This document shows, in pieces, positions 52,362 to 61,275 of a DNA stretch of 64,000 nucleotides (position 1 is its first letter; the number at the start of each line of letters is the position of its first letter). Under the pieces are notes generated by a model. That model saw only the letters and a program-made list of their open reading frames with translations, did no database searches and had not been told where the DNA came from. Location: assembly GCA_019930625.1 (NCBI GenBank), contig CP082844.1, positions 186,001-250,000 on the forward strand, read 5' to 3'. Source of the stretch: Nocardia asteroides (GTDB taxonomy: Bacteria > Actinomycetota > Actinomycetes > Mycobacteriales > Mycobacteriaceae). Both the position numbers and the translations under genes were made by a program.

Positions 52362-53156
52362 ATGGGGCCGAGCATTCCGCCGGGGACGCCCTCTCCCGCA
52401 GCATTGTGGCTGTGGCCCGGGCAGGCGATCTATCGCGGACCGTCGCTGCACTTGGCGGCGCATTCCACCGCGGTCGACTGCCTTGCCGTCGGGGTGGACG
52501 CCACGCTCACGCTGGAGGCCGACGGCATAGCGCGTACCGCACGCAGCGCGCTGATCCCGCCACGCCGGGTACATCGCGTGGTCGCGGGCGGCGATCACAT
52601 GATGTTCTGCTATCTGGATCCGGGCTCGCGCAGCGCCCGGGCATGTCGCGACCGAATGCTCCTATGGGACAGCGGTTTCGGACTCGGTCACCGAGCGGAG
52701 AGCGCGCTGACGACCGCCGCGAGCGGCCCGTGTCCCGATCCGCACGAACTGGCCGACCTCGTCGGCGCCGCGCCGGTCCCGGTGTTGGACGGTCGCGTGA
52801 CGGAGGCGATGGCGGCGCTGCTCGCCGATCCCGCGCGCGAATTCACCGCAGGGCGGTTCGCCGCGGCGGCGCACCTGTCCGAGTCACGCTTCCTGCGCTT
52901 GTTCGCGGCGCAGGCAGGAACCTCGTTCCGGCGGTATCGGCTCTGGGCCAGGATGCTCGGCGTCGGCCGCGCGATCGCCGAAGGCGCGAATCTCACGGTC
53001 GCGTCGGCCGAGGCAGGATTCGCCAGTCCGTCCCATTTCAGCGACGCCTTCCGCACACTGTTCGGGTTGTCGGCCACCGCGCTGTTGGCCACCGGCGTGC
53101 AGATTGTCGTGCTGGACGCGGCGCAAGGGATCGAATCGGACTCGCGAACTTGCTAG
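52362..53156 (+). CDS. AraC-family transcriptional regulator
   Basis: 264 residues. An N-terminal cupin-like sensor region spans about 1-150. The C-terminal double helix-turn-helix reads FTAGRFAAAAHLSESRFLRLFAAQAGTSFRRYRL and then LTVASAEAGFASPSHFSDAFRTLFGLS. Its stop is 11 bases before the KstR-type palindrome of the SnoaL-like gene. A target is not evident; the reductase-like gene upstream or the isomerase-like gene downstream are candidates. Confidence 0.88.
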   Translation: MGPSIPPGTPSPAALWLWPGQAIYRGPSLHLAAHSTAVDCLAVGVDATLTLEADGIARTARSALIPPRRVHRVVAGGDHMMFCYLDPGSRSARACRDRMLLWDSGFGLGHRAESALTTAASGPCPDPHELADLVGAAPVPVLDGRVTEAMAALLADPAREFTAGRFAAAAHLSESRFLRLFAAQAGTSFRRYRLWARMLGVGRAIAEGANLTVASAEAGFASPSHFSDAFRTLFGLSATALLATGVQIVVLDAAQGIESDSRTC

Positions 53157-53166
53157 GCTACAAAAC

Positions 53167-53180
53167 TAGAACACGTTTCA
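53167..53180 (+). promoter_or_regulatory. KstR-type operator (TnnAACnnGTTnnA)
   Basis: TAGAACACGTTTCA matches the 14-bp KstR consensus TnnAACnnGTTnnA at every fixed position. It lies 18 bases upstream of the SnoaL-like ATG, just after a TAGGCT that could serve as a -10 box, so a bound repressor would sit on the transcription start. KstR represses cholesterol-degradation genes in mycolata. That this site is bound by KstR is inferred from the motif. Confidence 0.7.
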
Positions 53181-53197
53181 CCTCAAGAGGAGGCTCG

Positions 53198-53575
53198 ATG
53201 GCCGAGCAGATCCGCGATGTGGTCGAGCAGTACGTCAAGCTGGTCGGCTCGGGCCCGACCGAGGACATCGTCGATCTGTACGCGCCCGACGCGGTCGTGG
53301 AGGACCCGGTCGGCACCCCGCCCAAGCGCGGCCACGACGCCATCCGCGAGTTCTACGAGGTGATCGCCGCCCTGGACCGGGAGACCGAGCTGCGGCCCGA
53401 GGATGTCAGGGTCGCGGGCAACCAGGCCGCGTTCGCGTTCACCATCGTCACCAAGGTCGGTGGGCAGCGCTTCGTCCTGTCGCCGATCGACGTGATGGAG
53501 TTCGACGAGGAAGGCCGGAAAACCGGAATGCGCGCCTACTGGAGCCAGGAGGACATGCGGGTCGACCCCGAGTGA
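53198..53575 (+). CDS. SnoaL/NTF2-like protein, probable ketosteroid isomerase-type
   Basis: 125 residues of the cone-shaped NTF2-like fold: RDVVEQYVKLVGSGPTEDIVDLYAPDAVVEDPVGTPPKRGHDAIREFY, ending SPIDVMEFDEEGRKTGMRAYW. The aspartate in APDAVVEDP is placed as in ketosteroid isomerases. AAGAGGAGG lies seven bases before ATG 53198. The KstR-type operator directly upstream supports a role in steroid metabolism, such as delta-5 to delta-4 isomerisation or steroid binding. Confidence 0.85.
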   Translation: MAEQIRDVVEQYVKLVGSGPTEDIVDLYAPDAVVEDPVGTPPKRGHDAIREFYEVIAALDRETELRPEDVRVAGNQAAFAFTIVTKVGGQRFVLSPIDVMEFDEEGRKTGMRAYWSQEDMRVDPE

Positions 53576-53681
53576 CCCGCCCGGCGGCCGTGTGCCGGCT
53601 CACACCGTCGCCCCATCACATTCCGGCCCGGTCTCTCGTCCGAGAAGTAGGAACCACATCCGCTGATCGAAGGAGATCGAC

Positions 53682-54251
53682 ATGGGCGCCACTCGGATCG
53701 CCGCCGTCACCCCGCAGCAGGCGGGGCCGGTGACCAAACTGCTGTACCGGCTGGCCAAGCGCCGCTTCCGCGAAGTGCCGGAGCCCTTCGCCGTCACCGC
53801 CAACCATCCGAAGCTGCTTACCGCCAACGCGGTGCACGAGACCATGGTGGACCGGGCCAGCACCGTCCTGCCCGCCGTTATCCGCGAGATCGCCGTCTAT
53901 CGCACGGCGTGGACGATCGGCTGTTCGTGGTGCGTCGACTTCGGCGCCATGCTCATGCGCCTGGGCGAGCTGGACATCGCCCGGCTCGAACACATCGCCG
54001 ACTACGCGACCTCGCCGCTGTACTCCGACGACGAGCGCGCCGCCATCGCCTACGCCGACGCGATGACCGCCACGCCGACCGCGGTCACCGACGAGCAGGT
54101 CGCCGACCTCGAGCGGCGCTTCGGCCGGGCCGGTGTGGTGGAGCTCGGCTATCACATCGCGCTGGAAAACTCGCGCGCCCGGTTCAATTCCGCGCTCGGG
54201 ATCACCGCACAGGGTTTCAGCACCGATTCCTGCCGTGTGCCCTGGGCGTGA
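53682..54251 (+). CDS. AhpD-like carboxymuconolactone decarboxylase-family protein
   Basis: 189 residues. The AhpD/CMD core reads LREIAVYRTAWTIGCSWCVDFGAMLM, with the CxxC (CSWC) redox pair near residue 86. This is followed by YSDDERAAIAYADAMTATP and the closing ELGYHIALENSRARFNSALGI. The CxxC points to peroxidatic or disulfide chemistry and against a true lactone decarboxylase. It follows the SnoaL-like gene by 106 bases on the same strand. No ahpC gene is adjacent. Confidence 0.87.
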   Translation: MGATRIAAVTPQQAGPVTKLLYRLAKRRFREVPEPFAVTANHPKLLTANAVHETMVDRASTVLPAVIREIAVYRTAWTIGCSWCVDFGAMLMRLGELDIARLEHIADYATSPLYSDDERAAIAYADAMTATPTAVTDEQVADLERRFGRAGVVELGYHIALENSRARFNSALGITAQGFSTDSCRVPWA

Positions 54252-54475
54252 AAGGGGCTGCGGCGCTGGGAAAAGGTCTCCGCCGACCTGGCACTTCGGC
54301 GCCGCATCCACTCCGGACTGTCGCTGCGGCCTGGAATGCACTAAGAATAAGGGGTGTCGACGTCGCCTGGCCGTGCCCCGGTCAGCGAGCTACCGCTGCG
54401 AATTTCCCCGCACGGTAGCCGTGCCGGCGTCTTCGATTTCTCGAGTTCCCCTCCGCCCGACCGTTTTGGAGCCGC

Positions 54476-55354
54476 ATGCTCGACGAACAGACCCCGGACG
54501 ACGACATCGAACGGCTGGCGAGGCGGGTCGAGAAGGCCCGCGGCCGTCTCGCCTACCAGTTCGACCCGGCGCTGACCGGCGCACTGTCGGAAGAGGAACT
54601 GCTCGCCGAACGCGAACTGGCCGAACGGATCCGGACCCAGAACCGCGACCAGCGCTGGAAGCATGCCGAAGCGTCCTCCGCGGCATCCGACCGGGCGCGG
54701 CACACCTCGGAGGCCATCGAGAAAGCCGAGATCAGGGACCTGTTGCTGGCGCGCAAAGCCATTGCGGCGCAGCGCCGAGCCTCCAGCCCGCACGCCCGGC
54801 TGGCGTCGCTGTACCGGCACCGTTCCTGGTCGCTCGGCGCGCTGGCGGGCGTCGTCGCGGCGGGGATGCTGTGGTCGGCGGTCAACGTCCAGCACAACAT
54901 CGCGCCGGGCGGGCCGACCGACCCGCTGTACTGGTTCAGCTACCTGCTCGAGGCGATGATCAGCGTGTCGCTGATCATCATCATGATCGGCACGAACAAG
55001 GTCACCGAGTGGGGCGTGCTGGACAACCGCAGCCAGGTGGCCGCGGCCGAGATCGCCTTGCTGGCCCTCACTGTCGCCTTGAACACCTACCCGTACGTGA
55101 GCGAGGGGCGGTGGTTCGACGCCGCCGTGCACGGGGTTGCTCCGGTGATGATCGGCGTCGCGCTGCTCATCCACGACGCCGCGAGCGCGCGCTACGGTCG
55201 CGCGATCAGCTACGCCACCGAACAGGTGCGTAACCTGCCCGACCCGATCGGGCACGAGCCCTTGCCGGAACGTGCCCTTGCGGACATGAGCGGCACGGAC
55301 GCCGACCCCCGGACGGGTCTGCACGCCCCGCTGGTGCACAGCGCGCCCGGCTAG
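54476..55354 (+). CDS. membrane protein with N-terminal coiled coil (SpdB/DUF2637-like topology)
   Basis: 292 residues. The first 110 are charged and helical, with a coiled-coil character (DIERLARRVEKARGRLAYQF, then EAIEKAEIRDLLLARKAI). Four hydrophobic segments follow (LAGVVAAGMLWSAVNVQ, LYWFSYLLEAMISVSLIIIMI, AAAEIALLALTVALNTYPYV, AVHGVAPVMIGVALLIHD), and the tail is hydrophilic. The layout recalls spread proteins of actinomycete conjugative elements. No TraB, replication or integrase gene is near, so it may be a remnant or an unrelated cell-envelope protein. The upstream 224-bp gap holds no gene. Confidence 0.65.
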   Translation: MLDEQTPDDDIERLARRVEKARGRLAYQFDPALTGALSEEELLAERELAERIRTQNRDQRWKHAEASSAASDRARHTSEAIEKAEIRDLLLARKAIAAQRRASSPHARLASLYRHRSWSLGALAGVVAAGMLWSAVNVQHNIAPGGPTDPLYWFSYLLEAMISVSLIIIMIGTNKVTEWGVLDNRSQVAAAEIALLALTVALNTYPYVSEGRWFDAAVHGVAPVMIGVALLIHDAASARYGRAISYATEQVRNLPDPIGHEPLPERALADMSGTDADPRTGLHAPLVHSAPG

Positions 55355-55474
55355 TCCTACTGCGCAGCGGCGCAACGGAAGTCAGCACGGAGCCGTACGC
55401 CGACCCCCTGCCCGAACCGGCGCGGATGCGGTCAGCGAGCCGAACCCCGCCCCTGGCCTGCCACTCCGGCGTCC

Positions 55475-55735
55475 TCAGTACGGGTACCGCCGTTCGACCG
55501 CGTCTTTGGCCTCTTTCAACCCGCAGCCGGTGAGCTCGCGGTACCGCTTGATCGCGTGAATCTTCTTGCCCTGCGCCAGTAATGCGTCGATCTCCGCCAT
55601 GCCCTCGCCCCGCGGGACCGACCGCACCGCAGGCCGCGGCGCGACCGGCGCCTCGATGCCCAGATGGGCCATGATCAGATCGAGCTTGACGTGCAACGCG
55701 TCGACCTTGCGCTCCAGGCGCCGGTTGGCAAACAT
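55475..55735 (-). CDS. small protein with ribosomal L7/L12 C-terminal-like domain
   Basis: 86 residues from ATG 55735. A helical N-terminus (ANRRLERKVDALHVKLDLIMAHLG) leads into IDALLAQGKKIHAIKRYRELTGCGLKEAKDAVERR, the factor-binding helix-turn-helix of L7/L12. It lacks the L10-binding N-terminus, so it is not ribosomal stalk protein. Stand-alone copies occur widely in actinobacteria with unknown function. It follows the STAS gene by 28 bases and may be co-transcribed. Confidence 0.8.
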   Translation of the reverse strand: MFANRRLERKVDALHVKLDLIMAHLGIEAPVAPRPAVRSVPRGEGMAEIDALLAQGKKIHAIKRYRELTGCGLKEAKDAVERRYPY

Positions 55736-55763
55736 GAACCGATCGTAACGACGGACACCCGCT

Positions 55764-56174
55764 TCAGGCGGCAACGAGCACGGCGTCGGCCAGACTCGCC
55801 ATGACCTCGAACCGCGCACGGTCACCAGCCAGCTGCAGCAGCCGGTCCACGCACGGCTGGCCGGTGACCAGACGCAACCTGCGGCCGGTCTCCTCCAGCA
55901 TGGACCGCGCGTCGATCAGGACTTGTAGTCCGGCGACGCCGAAGAACCTGACTTTGGACAGATCGACGACCACCAGGGGCGCCGCTGTGCCCAGCGAGCC
56001 GATCAGCCTGCGGCGGAACACTTCGACGGTGTAATGGTCGACCTCGCCCGCGAGCGCGCAGAGGGTGACCAGCTCGCTCGGGGCGGTGACGGAAATCTTG
56101 AGCCGCTCGGCGGGGTGATCGGCATTGCGAGCAGCGTTGAGGACGTACGTGGGGTTGGCGAAGCCTGCCGACAT
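55764..56174 (-). CDS. STAS-domain protein (anti-sigma factor antagonist type)
   Basis: 136 residues. The STAS fold is visible from LAGEVDHYTVEVFRRRLIGSLG, VVVDLSKVRFFGVAGLQVLIDA (phosphorylatable Ser usually follows D-x-S; here FFGVAGLQV carries no clear Ser at that place) and LRLVTGQPCVDRLLQLAG. Such proteins normally free a sigma factor from its anti-sigma kinase. No RsbW-type kinase or sigma gene is nearby. It is downstream of clpX on the same strand. Confidence 0.83.
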   Translation of the reverse strand: MSAGFANPTYVLNAARNADHPAERLKISVTAPSELVTLCALAGEVDHYTVEVFRRRLIGSLGTAAPLVVVDLSKVRFFGVAGLQVLIDARSMLEETGRRLRLVTGQPCVDRLLQLAGDRARFEVMASLADAVLVAA

Positions 56175-56325
56175 GAGGACCTCGGTCCAGTCGCGCCCGC
56201 AGCGTTCTCGCGAGAGGGAGTGCTCGCGGGTGATGTAGCGCTCCAGAAGACGCAGCCGCCGGAACTAGGCTGTTTGCTCAACCCTCACGAAGGTGTACCC
56301 CCGCGGGTAAGCCGCCACACCCGGA

Positions 56326-57606
56326 TTACGCCGACTTCTCCCGGCGCTCCGGCCGCTGCGGCTTGCGCGGCACGATGGTGGGCAGCACGTTGTCGTTGAC
56401 GGTGTCCGCGTTGACAACCACCTTCGCGACGTCGTCGCGGCTGGGGATGTCGTACATCGCGGGCTGGAGGACTTCCTCCATGATCGCCCGCAGGCCACGC
56501 GCGCCGGTGCCGCGCAGGATCGCCTGGTCGGCGACGGCCTCCAGCGCGTCGTCGGTGAACTCGAGGTCGACCCCGTCCATCTCGAACAACCGGACGTACT
56601 GCTTGACCAGCGCGTTCTTCGGCTCGGACAGGATCTTGACCAGCGATTCCTTGTCCAGGTTGGTCACCGAGGCGACCACGGGCAGACGACCGATGAACTC
56701 GGGGATCAAGCCGAACTTGATCAGATCCTCCGGCATGACGTCCGCGAAGTGGTCGGTGGTGTCGATCTCGGCCTTGGAACGCACCTCGGCGCCGAAACCG
56801 ATGCCGCGATGGCCGGTGCGGTCGGAGATGATCTTTTCCAGGCCGGCGAAGGCGCCCGCCACGATGAACAGCACGTTGGTGGTGTCGATCTGGATGAACT
56901 CCTGGTGCGGGTGCTTGCGCCCGCCCTGCGGCGGCACGCTCGCCTGGGTGCCCTCCAGGATCTTCAGCAGCGCCTGCTGCACGCCCTCACCGGACACGTC
57001 GCGGGTGATCGAGGGGTTCTCGCTCTTGCGAGCGATCTTGTCGACCTCATCGATGTAGATGATGCCGGTCTCGGCGCGCTTGACGTCGTAGTCCGCGGCC
57101 TGGATCAGCTTCAGCAGGATGTTCTCGACGTCCTCGCCGACATATCCGGCCTCGGTGAGCGCGGTAGCGTCGGCGATGGCGAACGGCACGTTCAGCATCT
57201 TCGCCAACGTCTGGGCCAGATACGTCTTGCCGCAGCCGGTGGGACCCAGCATCAGGATGTTGGACTTGGCCAGCTCGACGGTCTCGCCGCGGCTGTCCCG
57301 GCCCTTGTCACCGGCCTGGATGCGCTTGTAATGGTTGTAGACGGCCACCGCGAGAGTGCGCTTGGCGGTGTCCTGTCCGATGACGTAGTTCTCCAGGAAG
57401 TCGCGGATCTCGGCCGGCTTCGGCAGCTCATCGAGCTTGACCTCGCTGGACTCGGCGAGTTCCTCCTCGATGATCTCGTTGCAGAGATCGATGCACTCGT
57501 CGCAGATGTACACCCCTGGTCCCGCAATGAGCTTCTTGACCTGCTTCTGGCTCTTTCCGCAGAAAGAGCACTTCAGCAGATCGCCGCCATCTCCGATGCG
57601 CGCCAT
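56326..57606 (-). CDS. clpX: ATP-dependent Clp protease ATP-binding subunit ClpX
   Basis: 426 residues from ATG 57606. The N-terminal zinc-binding domain has CSFCGK (C13, C16) and CDEC (C35, C38). Walker A is GPTGCGKT at 121-128, the pore loop is GYVGED near 157, Walker B is IIYIDEVDK, and the ClpP-docking loop is RGIGFGAE. It unfolds tagged substrates and feeds them to the ClpP1P2 chamber, whose genes are 465 bases upstream on the same strand. The start is that of the conserved zinc domain; the longer frame adds 43 unrelated residues. Confidence 0.98.
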   Translation of the reverse strand: MARIGDGGDLLKCSFCGKSQKQVKKLIAGPGVYICDECIDLCNEIIEEELAESSEVKLDELPKPAEIRDFLENYVIGQDTAKRTLAVAVYNHYKRIQAGDKGRDSRGETVELAKSNILMLGPTGCGKTYLAQTLAKMLNVPFAIADATALTEAGYVGEDVENILLKLIQAADYDVKRAETGIIYIDEVDKIARKSENPSITRDVSGEGVQQALLKILEGTQASVPPQGGRKHPHQEFIQIDTTNVLFIVAGAFAGLEKIISDRTGHRGIGFGAEVRSKAEIDTTDHFADVMPEDLIKFGLIPEFIGRLPVVASVTNLDKESLVKILSEPKNALVKQYVRLFEMDGVDLEFTDDALEAVADQAILRGTGARGLRAIMEEVLQPAMYDIPSRDDVAKVVVNADTVNDNVLPTIVPRKPQRPERREKSA

Positions 57607-58071
57607 CTCGTGGGTCCCTACTTCCTTGTCCGCGTGCAACCGTCCGTCCAGGTTGCCAGCTGTCCACCACTTTCGCAGCCGCAAACGCATCGGCTGATCC
57701 GTGGCCGGTGGGGCAGTGCTGTCAACCGGGAGCAAAGGTCCCTAGGTTGACCGTACCCGGTGTTCGGGATGGAGGTCGACAACTCGCGCATGTTTCTCGC
57801 GCGGGTTGTGCGAGTTGTCCCGACACCGACAGGCGATCCGCCCGTCGGATCGGCAACCGAGACCTCCGGCCACCTATCGCGCCGCGCCAGGATTCGAACA
57901 GATTCTCATCCGCGGCGGCGCGTATGCGGTCCCGGCCGGGCGGCACGCCGATTGGCATACTTCCCGGCCGGAAATTCCCTTTTGTAGAGCGATTTCCGAG
58001 CGAACCGCCACCGGGATCGGCGATTCACCCCCGTCGTCCCGGCTCCGCCGGAAGCGACGATCGGCGCCTGA
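57607..58071 (-). other. 465-bp gap between clpP2 and clpX: clpX control region
   Basis: No gene is supported; the mmuM and Rv2459 genes found here in M. tuberculosis are absent. It contains a perfect 10-bp inverted repeat at 57778-57819 and a 7-bp one, GTCAACC (57721-57727) with GGTTGAC (57745-57751). Both lie within 215 bases upstream of clpX. A stress regulator may act there. ATTCGAACA near 57895 resembles a tRNA T-loop, but no cloverleaf can be drawn. Confidence 0.55.
57778..57819. promoter_or_regulatory. perfect 10-bp inverted repeat in the clpX upstream region
   Basis: GACAACTCGC (57778-57787) and GCGAGTTGTC (57810-57819) are exact complements 22 bases apart, and the spacer itself contains CGCGC and GCGCG. 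The position is 172-213 bases upstream of ATG 57606. It may be a two-site operator or a transcript hairpin. I cannot name the regulator. Confidence 0.5.
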
Positions 58072-58740
58072 TTACTTCTGCGCGCTCAGCTTGCGGTAGT
58101 CGAACACCGTGTCGATGATCCCGTACTCCCTGGCCTCCTCGGCCGTCAGGATCTTGTCACGGTCGGTGTCCTTGCGGATGGTATCGGCGTCCTTGCCGGT
58201 GTGCCGCGCGAGCGTGGTCTCCATCAGGCGGCGCATGCGCTCGATCTCGGCGGCCTGGATCTCCAGGTCCGACACCTGCCCCTGGATGCCACCCTCCAGC
58301 GAGGGCTGGTGGATCAGCACGCGGGCGTTGGGCAGGCAGGCGCGCTTGCCCGGGGTGCCCGCGGCCAGCAGCACGGCGGCGGCCGAGGCGGCCTGGCCCA
58401 GGCAGACCGTGGCGACGTCGGCGCGCACGTACTGCATGGTGTCGTAGATGGCCATCAACGAGGTGAACGAGCCGCCCGGCGAGTTGATGTACATGGTGAT
58501 GTCGCGGTCGGGGTCCAGCGACTCCAGCACCAGCAGCTGCGCCATGATGTCGTTCGCCGAGGCGTCGTCCACCTGCACGCCGAGGAAGATGATGCGCTCC
58601 TCGAACAGCTTGTTGTAGGGGTTGGACTCCTTGACGCCGAAGCTCGAGTGCTCGATGAACGACGGCAGGATATAGCGCGCCTGCGGGCTCTGCGGTGCGA
58701 TGCCGGACAGGCCGGCGCGCGGGTCGATCGAATTGGCCAT
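58072..58740 (-). CDS. clpP2: ATP-dependent Clp protease proteolytic subunit 2
   Basis: 222 residues from ATG 58740, with GGAG about seven bases upstream. The serine protease triad has S119 in [10 protein letters not shown]144 in IHQPS and the Asp in [13 protein letters not shown]. In mycobacteria ClpP2 pairs with ClpP1 in a mixed tetradecamer and is the ring that docks ClpX or ClpC1. It follows clpP1 by 70 bases. The 14-20 N-terminal residues before the conserved part are probably a propeptide. Confidence 0.98.
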   Translation of the reverse strand: MANSIDPRAGLSGIAPQSPQARYILPSFIEHSSFGVKESNPYNKLFEERIIFLGVQVDDASANDIMAQLLVLESLDPDRDITMYINSPGGSFTSLMAIYDTMQYVRADVATVCLGQAASAAAVLLAAGTPGKRACLPNARVLIHQPSLEGGIQGQVSDLEIQAAEIERMRRLMETTLARHTGKDADTIRKDTDRDKILTAEEAREYGIIDTVFDYRKLSAQK

Positions 58741-58810
58741 CTGAGTCTCCAAAGTCGGTGCGGCGGCCGGACGTTCGAGGTGTCCGGGGGCCTGTGGGTG
58801 ATCCGGTGCG

Positions 58811-59398
58811 TTACTTCTTGGCGCCGTTGGCCTGATTCGCGTGGCTGATCACGTGGTCGATGAAGCCGTATTCCAGGGCTTCGGTCGCGGTGAACCAGCG
58901 GTCGCGGTCGGCGTCGGCGGTGACCTGCTCGACCGACTTGCCGGTGTGCATCGCCTGCAGCTCGTTCAGCTCGCGCTTGGTGTGCGCGAACTGCTCGGCC
59001 ATGATCGCGATGTCGGCCGCCGAGCCGCCGATGCCCGCGGAGGGCTGGTGCATCATGATGCGCGCGTGCGGCAGCGCGTAGCGCTTGCCCTTGGTGCCCG
59101 CGGTGAGCAGGAACTGCCCCATGGACGCGGCCAGGCCCATGCCGTAGGTAGCGATGTCGCACTCGGCGAACTGCATCGTGTCGTAGATGGCCATGCCCGC
59201 GGTCACCGAGCCGCCCGGCGAGTTGATGTAGAGCGAGATGTCCCTGGTGGGGTCCTCCGCCGACAGCAACAGGATCTGCGCGCACAGCTTGTTGGCGATG
59301 TCGTCGTCGACCTGCGTGCCGAGGAAGATGATGCGCTCACGCAGCAGGCGCTCGTACACCGAATCACTGAGGTTGAGACCAGCAGTCGCGGTTGTCAT
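58811..59398 (-). CDS. clpP1: ATP-dependent Clp protease proteolytic subunit 1
   Basis: 195 residues from ATG 59398, with AGGGG close upstream; a GTG at 59422 would add eight residues. The triad is S92 in GLAASMGQ, H117 in MMHQPS and Asp in ADADRDRWF near 166. ClpP1 and ClpP2 form a hetero-tetradecamer essential in mycobacteria. It is the first gene of the clpP1-clpP2 operon and is separated from tig by a strong hairpin. Confidence 0.98.
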   Translation of the reverse strand: MTTATAGLNLSDSVYERLLRERIIFLGTQVDDDIANKLCAQILLLSAEDPTRDISLYINSPGGSVTAGMAIYDTMQFAECDIATYGMGLAASMGQFLLTAGTKGKRYALPHARIMMHQPSAGIGGSAADIAIMAEQFAHTKRELNELQAMHTGKSVEQVTADADRDRWFTATEALEYGFIDHVISHANQANGAKK

Positions 59399-59535
59399 GA
59401 CCCCTGCCTGGTTGATTGTCACGGATACCTGCCTTCTCTCGCCGGCTCGTTGTGGGTTGCCCCATAGCCATCACTGGTTGGACCCGCCGCGCCCGATCGG
59501 ACAGGGCGTATCCAACTTGCCGTCACAAACATTAA

Positions 59536-59578
59536 CGAAGCAGGGCGGCACCGAACTCCCGGTACCGCCCTTTCTTCG
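59536..59578 (-). terminator. long hairpin terminator downstream of tig
   Basis: CGAAG (59536-59540) pairs with CTTCG (59574-59578), and AGGGCGGCACCG (59542-59553) pairs with CGGTACCGCCCT (59560-59571) with one mismatch around a 6-base loop. It starts 57 bases after the tig stop and is followed on the minus strand by TTAATGTTTG. It should separate tig from clpP1, which then uses its own promoter. Confidence 0.75.
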
Positions 59579-59634
59579 CTCACAGCGCAATCAGCGCACC
59601 TCTCGGGCGTCGACCGCACCGACATTCCATGAAA

Positions 59635-61017
59635 TTATTCGGCGTCCGCCGCGGCCGTCTCCTCGGCCTTGTCCTCGTCCGCGGAATCGGCGGGAGCGCC
59701 GAACATTTCGGTGGTGTCCACCGGGTTGCCCGCGGAATCGGTGACGGTCACCTTGCCGACCACGCCCGCCAGCGCCTTGCCGCGGCGCACGTCGGCGAAC
59801 ACCGCGCCGAGCTGGCCCGCCTGCTGCACCTGCTGGATGAACTGCTCCGGCGCCATGCCGTAGCGCTGCGCCTGGAACAGGATCCGCTCGGTGAGCTCCT
59901 CCTGGCCGACCTGGGTGCCCTCCGCCTCGGCGATGGCGTCCAGCAGCAGCTGGGTCTTCACCGACTTCTCGGCGGCCTCCTTGGTGTCGGCGTCGAACTC
60001 CTCGCGGGTGCTGCCCTGCTCCGCCAGCGCCTCGGCGAACTTGGCCTCGTCGTGGTCGAAGCCGTGCACCGCGTCGTGGGTGACGGCGTCGATCTCGGCC
60101 TTCACCACGGCCTCGGGCAGCGGCACCTCGACCTGCTCGAGCAGAGTCTCCAGCACCTTGTCACGGATCTCCCCGGCCTGCTGCACCTTCTTGACCCGCT
60201 CGACGCGGCTGCGCAGATCGGCCTTCAGCTCCTCCAGCGTGTCGAATTCGCTGGCCAACTGCGCGAACTCGTCGTCGGCCTCGGGCAGCTCACGCTCCTT
60301 GACCGACTGCACGGTCACGGTGATGACCGCGTCCTTGCCCGCGTGCTCGCCCGCGACCAGCTTGGAGGTGAACTCCTTCGACTCGCCCGCGGACAACCCG
60401 GCCAGCGCCTCGTCCAGGCCCTCGATGAGCTGACCGGAGCCGACCTCGTGGGACAGGCCGGTGGTGGCGGCCTCGGCCACCTCCTCGCCGTCCACGGTCG
60501 CGGAGAGATCGATGGAGACGAAGTCGCCGTCGCGCACCGGACGCTCGACGCCCGTCAGGGTGCCGAAGCGCTGGCGCAGCGACTGCAACTGCTCCTCGAT
60601 GTCCTCGTCGCCGACGGTGAACGCGTCGACGGTGACCGCGATGCTCTCGTAGTCCGGCAGCGTGATCTCCGGCCGCACGTCGACCTCGGCGGTGAAGGCG
60701 AGTTCCTGGCCGTCCTCGATCTTGGTGATCTCGATGTCGGGCTGGCCGATGACCTTCACCTCGGAGGTGGTGACGGCCTCGCTGTAGCGGCCCGGCAGCG
60801 CGTCGTTGACGACCTGCTCCAGGATCGCGCCACGGCCGAGGCGAGCCTCGAGCAGCTTCGCGGGCGCCTTACCGGGACGGAAGCCGGGGATGCGGACCTG
60901 CTTGGCCAGTGCCTTGTACGCGCGGTCGAAATCCGGCTTCAACTCCTCGAAGGGCACCTCGACATTGATCCGGACCCGGGTCGGGCTCAGCTGCTCGACG
61001 GTGCTCTTCACGGACAT
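59635..61017 (-). CDS. tig: trigger factor
   Basis: Ribosome-bound chaperone and peptidyl-prolyl isomerase of 460 residues from ATG 61017, with AAGGAG just upstream. The ribosome-binding N-terminus is [38 protein letters not shown]. The FKBP-like domain follows ([21 protein letters not shown]), then the long helical C-terminal domain. The last 40 residues are acidic and Ala-rich. Its place upstream of clpP1-clpP2 and clpX is the widely conserved tig-clpP-clpX order. Confidence 0.98.
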   Translation of the reverse strand: MSVKSTVEQLSPTRVRINVEVPFEELKPDFDRAYKALAKQVRIPGFRPGKAPAKLLEARLGRGAILEQVVNDALPGRYSEAVTTSEVKVIGQPDIEITKIEDGQELAFTAEVDVRPEITLPDYESIAVTVDAFTVGDEDIEEQLQSLRQRFGTLTGVERPVRDGDFVSIDLSATVDGEEVAEAATTGLSHEVGSGQLIEGLDEALAGLSAGESKEFTSKLVAGEHAGKDAVITVTVQSVKERELPEADDEFAQLASEFDTLEELKADLRSRVERVKKVQQAGEIRDKVLETLLEQVEVPLPEAVVKAEIDAVTHDAVHGFDHDEAKFAEALAEQGSTREEFDADTKEAAEKSVKTQLLLDAIAEAEGTQVGQEELTERILFQAQRYGMAPEQFIQQVQQAGQLGAVFADVRRGKALAGVVGKVTVTDSAGNPVDTTEMFGAPADSADEDKAEETAAADAE

Positions 61018-61275
61018 GCTCCTTGTTCGTTGTTCGTACTGGTTGACGTTCGGTTTGCGGTGCCAGGGCCCGCCCTCCGGAGGCCGGAACGGCATGCGAG
61101 GCGGCCCTACGCTGGCTGCCACACTCCCCCACCGGCGCTGGTCGGCGATCCGGAGTCCCGGCCTCGGCCGGGACTCCGAGGGGTGCGGCGTACGCCACGC
61201 ATCCCGACCAGGTTAGTTGACCGGCCGAGCGGGCCTGCACCCGGCGGTGCCTGCCGCGGGCCGCGAGCGGCCTGG

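Noticed and set aside
57880..57910. GGATTCGAAC-like tRNA T-loop near clpX
   Set aside because: No pairing T-stem, anticodon arm or acceptor stem can be formed around it on either strand.
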